From positions 1 through 9,005 of the forward strand of contig JAOUJX010000153.1 of the NCBI GenBank assembly GCA_029882955.1: a DNA stretch of 9,005 bases, read 5' to 3'. This document shows positions 1-6,181 of the stretch, piece by piece. This stretch comes from Gammaproteobacteria bacterium. Its GTDB lineage: Bacteria; Pseudomonadota; Gammaproteobacteria; GCA-001735895. Numbering within the stretch: position 1 is the first letter of the stretch; each line of letters begins with the position of its first letter. Both the position numbers and the translations under genes were made by a program. A model generated the notes under the pieces. The model ran no database searches. It saw only the letters and a list, made by a program, of their open reading frames with translations, and was not told the origin of the DNA.

Positions 1-993
1 TTCGGTAATATCCTCATGCACTGTAATGACTCTTTCCCAGGTATCCTCGTAGCCACCCACTACCCGGGTAATAAACCGGGTTTCGAAAGGACTATTATCT
101 ATTCGCGTATCCGATTTTTCGGCAAAATATATATGATCACCCCCGAGTAACCCCATAAACTCTGATATATAAAATTCCAGCCAGCTCTCGTCCCACCAGG
201 CGTCGACATCCATATCGACATCAGAAAAATGTTCGACCGAATCTGCTCTATAGATTTTGACTAAGGTATGATTGATGCTAGTTGTTTTTGCCTCTTTTAC
301 GGCATACTTAACCAGCATCTCGTTGTTTTGCAGATACGATCTCAGATCTTCGACGCCATCCGCTATGAGTTTATCGAGCAGTGTCTTGATCGCTGTATAG
401 TCCTGCTCCTGGATACCCAGCGGCAGGTGGTTAAACAGGACACCGTAGCGCTGTTCACTGTCTTTTAGCTCGATCAAAGCCCGATGATATTCGGTTGTAT
501 CCTGCACAGCACCAAAGGATCGAACCAGGACACCTTCCTCTTCTTCTATACCGTATTCCAGTTCTCTGACGTTTCGCACTTCGCCCGAAGGTCGAATAAT
601 TCGATAGTCGAAAATATAAACCTGGCCACGATCATTTTTATCCTTGGTGAGCATTTCTACATGGCGCTGGTAAATTCCACGATCTTCTGGATGGATGAAT
701 CCATAGAGATCTTCTTCACTTTGGTAGATTTTATAAAGCTCAGATAATTCTAGCCCAAAAATTTCGGCAAATGCCTGGGAGAGATGAGCGGGTTTATCCT
801 CAATTTCATCCCACTCCCAGTACCCGAGCTTTATCGAGTCAGCGAGTAGCAAATTACGCTCTGCCAGGACTTCGGCCTCTTTCTCCATCGTCTCGATGCG
901 CTGACTCAACCGGCGATTTTCTTCAACCAGATCAGTTTGCGACGGATCAGAAAAAGAGGGGCTGGTTTTGTCCTGAGTCAAAATATCTCGCAT
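1..993 (-). CDS. PAS-PAS sensory protein, N-terminal part (C-terminus beyond the left edge)
   Basis: The reading frame is open from ATG 993 to base 1 without a stop, giving 331 residues with the C-terminus missing. Residues about 18-50 are charged and predicted coiled coil. Residues about 52-168 form a PAS domain of the PAS_3 type, with HPEDR at 101-105 and a PAC-like end QDTTEYHRA. A second PAS domain runs from about 178 (DSEQRYGVLFNHLPLGI) to the edge, where HEDITE marks the usual end of a PAS/PAC unit. No membrane segment is visible, so the part seen is probably cytosolic. Such N-termini usually precede a histidine kinase or GGDEF/EAL output module, and here the output is unseen, so signal and function are unknown. 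The in-frame ATG at 993 is the only good start. An AAGGA lies 14 bases upstream, which is a long spacing. The gene begins 56 bases after nrdG on the same strand and could belong to that operon. Confidence 0.82.
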   Translation of the reverse strand, partial: MRDILTQDKTSPSFSDPSQTDLVEENRRLSQRIETMEKEAEVLAERNLLLADSIKLGYWEWDEIEDKPAHLSQAFAEIFGLELSELYKIYQSEEDLYGFIHPEDRGIYQRHVEMLTKDKNDRGQVYIFDYRIIRPSGEVRNVRELEYGIEEEEGVLVRSFGAVQDTTEYHRALIELKDSEQRYGVLFNHLPLGIQEQDYTAIKTLLDKLIADGVEDLRSYLQNNEMLVKYAVKEAKTTSINHTLVKIYRADSVEHFSDVDMDVDAWWDESWLEFYISEFMGLLGGDHIYFAEKSDTRIDNSPFETRFITRVVGGYEDTWERVITVHEDITE

Positions 994-1049
994 CGGGTAA
1001 TATCCATTCCTTAGTATTATAGTCGCATCTAAGCGAAAGACAGGACAAA

Positions 1050-1775
1050 TCAGCGATACTCAAAACTAGAGAAATTTCCACCAATCCTGCCCACATCGTC
1101 CTGATCCAGGCTGACGAAATCCTGTTCGTCGCTGTTACTGTCAGAACAATATTTAGTGTTACATTTCTGCACACTGTAATGGCGTACATTCATTTTCTTT
1201 AGCTCATCAACCAGTTGGTATAAATCACTTCGACTGATTAATTTTGGGTGCAATGTCGTTCTTATTTCGTAATCGACACCTGAATTAGTTAGTAATTTTG
1301 CGCTCTCCCACGCCCGCTCGGCCGAGTGAGAAACACCCGTGATGGCTGAGTAACGCGATTTGGGCGCCTTGATATCCAGGCCTACCCAGTCCAGCCAGGG
1401 TAGTAGCTTTTTCAGACGCTTCGGATAGACACCGGCGGTATGCAGCCCTATCTTGAAGCCCAGATGCCTTACCTGCTGTATCGCCTCGGACAAGCCGGTC
1501 TGCAGCGTTGGTTCTCCACCACTAAATACCACGGCATCGAGCAAAGTTTTGCGTTCACGCAAGAAATCCAGTACCGACTCCCAACCAACAGAGGCCGCCT
1601 GCTGTCGCTCGATAAAGTCTTTATTATGACAATAATCACAGCGCCAGGGGCAGCCCTGAAGAAACAAAACCGCTGACAGTTCTCCCGGATAATCAATGGT
1701 GGTAAAGGGTGTTACTCCACCAATCCGAATTAATTCAGATGACAGTTTTTTCCTGGAAAAACTCACGCTCATCAT
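1050..1775 (-). CDS. nrdG: Anaerobic ribonucleoside-triphosphate reductase activating enzyme (radical SAM)
   Basis: A 241-residue radical SAM activase. The cluster-binding motif CPWRCDYC supplies Cys42, Cys46 and Cys49 (CX3CX2C) for a [4Fe-4S] cluster, and SGGEP at 85-89 is the SAM-binding motif. The segment before it, IGGVTPFTTIDYPG, is typical of the NrdG2-like branch found beside redoxin-type NrdD proteins. In this family the enzyme reductively cleaves S-adenosylmethionine and abstracts hydrogen from the C-terminal glycine of NrdD. Here that glycine lies in the separate 53-residue protein encoded just upstream. Two extra cysteines (205 and 210) near the C-terminus are of unknown role. The start ATG 1775 (with a second ATG at 1772) lies inside the small upstream ORF, overlapping it by 41 bases in another frame. 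No strong ribosome site precedes it, so translational coupling is likely. Length and motif order are normal, and there is no sign of damage. Confidence 0.95.
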   Translation of the reverse strand: MMSVSFSRKKLSSELIRIGGVTPFTTIDYPGELSAVLFLQGCPWRCDYCHNKDFIERQQAASVGWESVLDFLRERKTLLDAVVFSGGEPTLQTGLSEAIQQVRHLGFKIGLHTAGVYPKRLKKLLPWLDWVGLDIKAPKSRYSAITGVSHSAERAWESAKLLTNSGVDYEIRTTLHPKLISRSDLYQLVDELKKMNVRHYSVQKCNTKYCSDSNSDEQDFVSLDQDDVGRIGGNFSSFEYR

Positions 1776-1896
1776 GTTCTGACTGTTTACCGGGGTTAAA
1801 CGAACTTAAGGGCCGATGGTAACCCATCACCCGCGTCCAGATTTCGCAACGAGTTCTTTCTTCATCTTTCAGTTTAACAGGGCTGTTGTGTTGCAT
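1735..1896 (-). CDS. nrdD: Separately encoded glycyl-radical C-terminal domain of class III ribonucleotide reductase (53 aa)
   Basis: A 53-codon ORF running from ATG 1896 to TGA at 1737-1735. It contains RCEIWTRVMGYHRP followed by FNPGKQSEHDERE. This matches the C-terminal glycyl-radical segment of NrdD. In E. coli NrdD the corresponding segment, from memory, is RVCGYLG...FNAGKQEE, with Gly681 carrying the radical. The equivalent here is Gly25 in TRVMGY (codon 1824-1822). The large NrdD upstream stops before this motif, so this small protein supplies the missing piece. It overlaps the large gene by 23 bases in the +1 frame and nrdG by 41 bases. A perfect Shine-Dalgarno AAGGAGGT lies at 1902-1909, six bases from the ATG when counted from AGGAGG, which favours independent initiation. 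The product probably docks non-covalently on NrdD, in the way GrcA/YfiD supplies a spare glycyl-radical domain to pyruvate formate-lyase. The alternative is a +1 frameshift joining the two frames. The homology is clear but the split organisation is inferred from sequence alone. Confidence 0.88.
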   Translation of the reverse strand: MQHNSPVKLKDEERTRCEIWTRVMGYHRPLSSFNPGKQSEHDEREFFQEKTVI

Positions 1897-3943
1897 GACT
1901 GACCTCCTTAGGTTTATTCAAGTCATTTAATTTCCGCGCTATCAATTCTTCATCGCAGCGAGGGCAAAATTCATGCTCGCCGCTCAAATAGCCATGATCG
2001 GGACAGATCGAGAAAGTCGGGGTGATAGTGATATAGGGCAACTTGAAGCGACCGAGTGCGCGTTGAACCAGCTTCTTACATGCCTCAACGCTTGATATCC
2101 GCTCACTCATATACAAATGTAGAACGGTTCCGCCGGTGTATTTCTTTTGCAGCTCATCCTGCATCTGCAAAGCCTCGAACGGGTCGTCAGTATAGCCCAC
2201 CGGTAGTTGCGATGAATTAGTATAGTAGGGTTTGTCTCTACTACCCGCCTGCAGAATATCGGGATAACGCTTGAGATCTTCCTTCGCAAATCGGTAGGTG
2301 GTGCCTTCCGCCGGAGTCGCCTCAAGGTTATACATATGACCGGTTTCTGTCTGAAACTCGACCATGCGCTCGCGGATATGGTCCAGGAGCTCGATTGCCA
2401 TCTGCCTGCCATCGGCCGTGGTGATATCTTCTCTGTCGGCAGAATAGTTGCGAATCATTTCATTGATACCGTTCACCCCAATGGTGGAAAAGTGGTTCCT
2501 CAAGGTACCCAGGTATCGCTGCGAGTATGGGAATAATCCAGCATCCATGTGCCGCTGGATTTCTTTCCGCTTTATTTCCAGACTGTTCCTGGCCTGGTTC
2601 AGTAAGCTATCCAGGGCCTGGTATAATCTCGCTTCATCACCCCGATACAGGTAACCGAGACGAGCACAGTTAATGGTGACCACACCCAACGACCCGGTTT
2701 GCTCCGCCGACCCGAACAGGCCGTTACCTCGCTTCAGCAGCTCGCGCAAATCGAGCTGAAGACGGCAGCACATGGAACGGATCATATTCGGTTTTAGTTC
2801 GGAGTTAATAAAGTTCTGAAAGTAAGGCAGACCATACTTGGCGGTCATGTCAAATAACAAATCTGCATTTTCAGAATCCCAGACAAAATCCTCGGTAATA
2901 TTGTAAGTCGGTATCGGAAAGGTAAACACGCGCCCTTTTTCGTCACCTGCCATCATGACCTCGATATAAGCACGATTAATCATATCCATTTCGGCCTGCA
3001 AATCGCCATAGCTAAAGGGCTGCTCCTCGCCCGCAATCAGCGGAATTTGATCGAGTAAATCCTCGGGGCAGACCCAGTCGAAAGTCAGGTTGGTAAACGG
3101 CGTCTGGGTACCCCAACGCGAGGGCACGTTCAGGTTGTAGATGAGCTCCTGAATTTGTTGACGTACCTGCTCGTAGCTTAAATTGTCCTTACGCACATAA
3201 GGCGCCATATAGGTATCGAAGGAACTAAAGGCCTGGGCTCCAGCCCATTCGTTTTGCAGGGTGCCGAGAAAATTAACGATCTGGCCGATGGCGGAAGACA
3301 TATGTTTCGGCGGGCCTGCCTCTACCCGGCTGACGACACCGTTTAAACCCTCGGCCAGCAGGGTTCGTAATGACCAGCCAGCGCAATAGCCTGCTAGCAT
3401 ATCGAGGTCATGAATATGCAAGTCACCCTGTCTATGCGACTCACCAATTTCCTGCGGATAAACATGATTCAGCCAGTAATTCGCGATCATTTTTCCGGAA
3501 GTATTCAGAATCAGGCCACCCAGTGAGTAGCCCTGATTGGCATTTGCCCGTACCCGCCAGTCGGACCGGTCCAGATACTCGTTGATCGAAGAAGAGACAT
3601 CAACCAGGGTTTGTTTATCCTGCCTAAGCCGTTGATGTTGCTGTCGATAGCCTATATAGGCACGAGCGGTCTGAATATGGTTGGCACTAATCAGAACCTG
3701 CTCGACAATATCCTGTACCGCCTCCACATCGGCAATATTATGATCGGAGAATCGGTGACTGATTACCTTGATTATCTGTTGCGTTAACAGGCTGGCTTCT
3801 GTTTCACTGAATTCCTGTGTAACCTCTCCCGCCTTAACCAACGCCTGCTGGATTCTATTTTGATCAAATTTAACTTCAGCGCCATTACGTTTGATCAGGC
3901 GCCGGGGCAAACAATACAAATTGTGTGCATTACTCTGAGTCAT
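1874..3943 (-). CDS. nrdD: Anaerobic (class III) ribonucleoside-triphosphate reductase, catalytic chain lacking the glycyl-radical motif
   Basis: A 689-residue catalytic chain that reduces ribonucleoside triphosphates to deoxynucleotides without oxygen. Residues about 10-105 form an ATP-cone allosteric domain (RLIKRNGAEVKFD). HIHDLD at 176-181 is a hallmark motif. Cys187 and the pair Cys392-Cys393 (MCCRL) lie where NrdD proteins carry the active-site cysteines. TPFTNLTFDW (281-290) and FPIPTYNIT (342-350) are further family blocks. Near the end CPDH (647-650) and CPRC (660-663) form the zinc-binding element, with His650 in place of one usual cysteine. The protein then ends at TAA 1876-1874 with no RVxGY radical motif, which is instead encoded by the overlapping 53-codon ORF. 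The MCCRL type resembles thioredoxin-dependent NrdD rather than the formate-dependent E. coli enzyme, but I cannot settle the reductant by eye. Start ATG 3943 has GAGGA at 3951-3955, seven bases upstream. The control region ahead of it carries FNR-type and NrdR-type sites. Confidence 0.96.
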   Translation of the reverse strand: MTQSNAHNLYCLPRRLIKRNGAEVKFDQNRIQQALVKAGEVTQEFSETEASLLTQQIIKVISHRFSDHNIADVEAVQDIVEQVLISANHIQTARAYIGYRQQHQRLRQDKQTLVDVSSSINEYLDRSDWRVRANANQGYSLGGLILNTSGKMIANYWLNHVYPQEIGESHRQGDLHIHDLDMLAGYCAGWSLRTLLAEGLNGVVSRVEAGPPKHMSSAIGQIVNFLGTLQNEWAGAQAFSSFDTYMAPYVRKDNLSYEQVRQQIQELIYNLNVPSRWGTQTPFTNLTFDWVCPEDLLDQIPLIAGEEQPFSYGDLQAEMDMINRAYIEVMMAGDEKGRVFTFPIPTYNITEDFVWDSENADLLFDMTAKYGLPYFQNFINSELKPNMIRSMCCRLQLDLRELLKRGNGLFGSAEQTGSLGVVTINCARLGYLYRGDEARLYQALDSLLNQARNSLEIKRKEIQRHMDAGLFPYSQRYLGTLRNHFSTIGVNGINEMIRNYSADREDITTADGRQMAIELLDHIRERMVEFQTETGHMYNLEATPAEGTTYRFAKEDLKRYPDILQAGSRDKPYYTNSSQLPVGYTDDPFEALQMQDELQKKYTGGTVLHLYMSERISSVEACKKLVQRALGRFKLPYITITPTFSICPDHGYLSGEHEFCPRCDEELIARKLNDLNKPKEVSHATQQPC
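1902..1909 (-). promoter_or_regulatory. Perfect Shine-Dalgarno for the small glycyl-radical ORF
   Basis: On the minus strand the sequence reads AAGGAGGTCAGTCATG. The AGGAGG core is separated from ATG 1896 by six bases, close to the optimum. It lies within the last codons of the large nrdD gene, where it encodes ordinary residues (Lys-Glu-Val), so an SD this complete is unlikely to be chance. It is the main evidence that the 53-codon ORF is translated from its own start rather than reached only by frameshifting. Confidence 0.85.
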
Positions 3944-3970
3944 TTACTCATCCTCGGAATTTGAATTAGC

Positions 3971-3986
3971 CTACTATATAGTGTGG
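3971..3986 (-). promoter_or_regulatory. NrdR box 1 (downstream of the inferred nrdD start point)
   Basis: The 16-mer contains CTATATAG and matches the NrdR consensus acaCwAtATaTwGtgt at about 12 of 16 positions. It lies exactly 32 bp from a better second box, about three helical turns, which is the characteristic spacing for paired NrdR boxes. NrdR is the (d)ATP-sensing repressor of ribonucleotide reductase operons. In this position it would sit in the nrdD leader, between the inferred start point and the ribosome site. Confidence 0.72.
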
Positions 3987-4002
3987 TTTCGAGACAACCA
4001 AA

Positions 4003-4018
4003 CTACTATATATAGTGA
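4003..4018 (-). promoter_or_regulatory. NrdR box 2 (overlaps the nrdD -10 element)
   Basis: The core CTATATATAG at 4006-4015 is a perfect ten-base palindrome and fits all ten core positions of the NrdR consensus. The full 16-mer matches at about 13 positions. It overlaps the proposed -10 hexamer, so bound NrdR would exclude RNA polymerase. The 32 bp offset from box 1 and the location upstream of an nrd gene make the pair convincing. Confidence 0.8.
4005..4010 (-). promoter_or_regulatory. Inferred -10 element of the nrdD promoter
   Basis: Minus-strand TATAGT, placing transcription start near base 3998 and giving a leader of about 54 bases. With this start, the FNR-type palindrome upstream is centred exactly at -41.5, the class II activator position. 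No convincing -35 hexamer is seen, as is common for class II FNR-activated promoters. The position is inferred from spacing and has not been shown by mapping. Confidence 0.6.
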
Positions 4019-4032
4019 AAACTCCGAAGAAA

Positions 4033-4046
4033 TTGACCTAAGTCAA
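4033..4046 (-). promoter_or_regulatory. FNR/Anr-type activator site for nrdD
   Basis: The palindrome TTGACCTAAGTCAA fits the FNR-family pattern TTGAT-N4-ATCAA except for symmetrical T-to-C and A-to-G changes at the inner positions of the half-sites. It is centred at 4039.5, which is -41.5 from the inferred nrdD start. A third half-site TTGAC at 4048-4052 forms a second, overlapping palindrome AGTCAAGTTGACT (4041-4053) that reaches into the stop codon of the upstream chemoreceptor gene. Anaerobic activation of a class III reductase by FNR or Anr is well established in gammaproteobacteria. Which FNR-family member binds here cannot be told. Confidence 0.72.
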
Positions 4047-4051
4047 GTTGA

Positions 4052-6106
4052 CTAAAACTCTTCCCAGTCGTCGTCATTGCTATCGAATCGCTGGGTAACT
4101 ACATTTTCTTTTTTAACTTCAGGCGGCTTAGGCTTAGGCTTGTCCTTAGGTTTAACTATCTTTGTTACCTTCGCAGCCGGTGCTGCGGCTGGCTTCGGTG
4201 GCAGGTCTTTAACAACGGCAGGCTTCGATTTCAAGGACTGCTTTGCTGTCACTTCACGACCGACCTGAAAGAACTCAACCTGTCTGCTCATCATGCCAGC
4301 GCGATCTTTCATCGATACACTCGCGGCCGAAGTTTCTTCCGCTAACGCCGCATTTTGCTGAGTCAGTTCATCCAGATTATTAATGGTTTTATTGACCTGA
4401 TCGATGCCTGTCGCCTGTTCCTGACTCGCGGTGGCGATTTCTGCCACAATATCACCGACTTTTATTACTGAGGTGACAATATTTTCAAGCGCTTCGCCGG
4501 ATTCATTCACCAGTTTAGAACCGACGTCGACCTTGTTAACACTGTCCTGAATCAACTCCTTGATTTCCTTCGCGGAGGTAGCACTGCGCTGGGCAAGATT
4601 GCGAACTTCAGTAGCAACCACTGCGAAGCCTCTTCCCTGCTCACCGGCACGTGCGGCTTCGACGCTGGCATTCAATGCCAACAAATTAGTCTGGAAGGCG
4701 ATATCGTCAATCACACTGACTATCTCAGCAATCTTACTACTGGCGTTATTGATATCAGTCATGGCCCCAACCGCTTTACCAACAATATCGCCACCGCCTT
4801 GCGCAGTTTCACGAGCGCCATCCGCCAATTGATTAGCGTGTTGGGCGTTATTCGCATTCTGACGTACGGTTGAAGTGAGTAGCTCCATTGAACTCGCAGT
4901 TTCCTCAAGGCTAGCGGCCTGTTGCTCCGTACGCTCCGAGAGACTGTTGTTTCCGCTTGAAATTTCCTCAGAACCAGAGGATATCAGGTCGGTAGATTCG
5001 CGAATTGTGTTCACGATATCCAGTAATGCATCGATCGTCGAATTGACGTTGGCCTGAACTTCGGCGAAGGTTCCGGCATGTTTACCAGTCATCTTGCGTT
5101 GCAGGTTACCCTGTGACATTTCACCCATGACCCCGGCAATTTCATCAAATACACCGGACAAAGTTTCGATTAATTGATTAATACCCTGCGACAAATTTAG
5201 AAAGAAACCATCCTTTCCCTGCATATTCATACGCTGACTCAAGTCACCATTTTGCGCACTGACTATTACTCCCTCGATCTCACTCTCGGTCGCCACCTCG
5301 TGAGTACGATCACGCCACTCGACAACGGTGCCAAGACGGTTGCCATTGTCGATTATCGCATTTGCCGAAAACGCCATGGTTCGACCACCGACAACGAACT
5401 CCGCATCATGTCGACCCGTTAATTTCTGTAGCAGGTTTTGCTGGTGTGCAGGATTTTTATGGAATTTATCAATATTCGTTCCAATCAGCTGGCTGGCGGT
5501 GAATCCTGGCAGGCCTTTGCGAATGTCTGTTTCGGCATCCTGAAACATCTTCTGTACTGCTTCATTGAGGTAAATGATATTGTTTTCCGCATCGGCTACC
5601 ATAACGTTTGCACTGACATTATCCAGTGCCTGCTGGATACGCGCATTGGCGGCTTCGGACTCGCCATTTTTTTCGCTAGATTCACGCAGCTGATCCTGTA
5701 AATCTCTTAACGACATCAAAAGCTGTCCAGTCTCTCCCCCTGAGTCGATTTGAATTTGACTGTTTAAATTTCCTGACCTGATTTTCTGCGCGATAAAAAT
5801 CGCCTGTTGAATCGGGCTCACCACAATGTTTGAAATTTTCAAGCTCGACAAGATCGCAATAATCACCCCAATAGCCAGACTCGCCCAAATCATCAGTACC
5901 AATTGCTCGGACTGACTGGCAATATCCAGCACTTCAGATTCGATACCACCGTTACCCTGCATTGCTGCAGCCAACTTGTCCAGCGAAGCCCCGAGAGCCT
6001 GTATACCATACAAACCAGCACCGCCAACGACGATCAACATCAGCGTCATTGATGCAAATCCGAAAGATACTTTTTGTTTAATCGAAAAACCGGAATATCT
6101 GTTCAT
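4052..6106 (-). CDS. Methyl-accepting chemotaxis protein with cytoplasmic PAS domain and WEEF tail
   Basis: A 684-residue chemoreceptor. Numbering is from ATG 6106. Two membrane segments (about 13-36 and 68-92) are separated by only about 30 periplasmic residues, so sensing is probably internal. HAMP follows at about 93-145, then a PAS domain at about 155-270 (DNVSANVMVADAENNIIYLN), a second HAMP-like stretch, and the signalling coiled coil from about 360. Its conserved hairpin tip includes AFQTNLLALNASVEAARAGE and contacts CheA/CheW. A Lys/Pro/Ala-rich linker leads to the terminal DWEEF, which fits the xWxxF pentapeptide that tethers CheR or CheB for adaptive methylation. The PAS ligand (possibly a redox or energy cofactor) cannot be assigned. 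I prefer ATG 6106 because GGAG lies five bases upstream and the N-terminus then has the usual length. ATG 6136 (ten residues longer, AAGG nine bases upstream) remains possible. No terminator separates its stop codon from the nrdD control region. Confidence 0.93.
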   Translation of the reverse strand: MNRYSGFSIKQKVSFGFASMTLMLIVVGGAGLYGIQALGASLDKLAAAMQGNGGIESEVLDIASQSEQLVLMIWASLAIGVIIAILSSLKISNIVVSPIQQAIFIAQKIRSGNLNSQIQIDSGGETGQLLMSLRDLQDQLRESSEKNGESEAANARIQQALDNVSANVMVADAENNIIYLNEAVQKMFQDAETDIRKGLPGFTASQLIGTNIDKFHKNPAHQQNLLQKLTGRHDAEFVVGGRTMAFSANAIIDNGNRLGTVVEWRDRTHEVATESEIEGVIVSAQNGDLSQRMNMQGKDGFFLNLSQGINQLIETLSGVFDEIAGVMGEMSQGNLQRKMTGKHAGTFAEVQANVNSTIDALLDIVNTIRESTDLISSGSEEISSGNNSLSERTEQQAASLEETASSMELLTSTVRQNANNAQHANQLADGARETAQGGGDIVGKAVGAMTDINNASSKIAEIVSVIDDIAFQTNLLALNASVEAARAGEQGRGFAVVATEVRNLAQRSATSAKEIKELIQDSVNKVDVGSKLVNESGEALENIVTSVIKVGDIVAEIATASQEQATGIDQVNKTINNLDELTQQNAALAEETSAASVSMKDRAGMMSRQVEFFQVGREVTAKQSLKSKPAVVKDLPPKPAAAPAAKVTKIVKPKDKPKPKPPEVKKENVVTQRFDSNDDDWEEF

Positions 6107-6181
6107 TTTATCTCCACCACTCGTCACTCCTGTCATATCTATCTACCTTTATATACCTGGCAATACTTTAATTAATTCGAA

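Noticed and set aside
1016..1021. Minus-strand TATAAT between nrdG and the PAS gene as a sigma-70 promoter
   Set aside because: The hexamer is perfect, but no acceptable -35 lies 16-18 bases upstream, and the implied start near 1009 would fall on the AAGGA ribosome site. Too weak to list as a promoter.
268..1022. Several plus-strand ORFs of 66-87 codons (268-468, 484-747, 771-1022)
   Set aside because: They are antisense to the continuous PAS-domain reading frame, which has clear homology, and their products look non-natural.
947..1189. Minus-strand 80-codon ORF across the nrdG-PAS junction
   Set aside because: It lies in another frame over the end of nrdG and the start of the PAS gene, has no recognisable domain and is a shadow.
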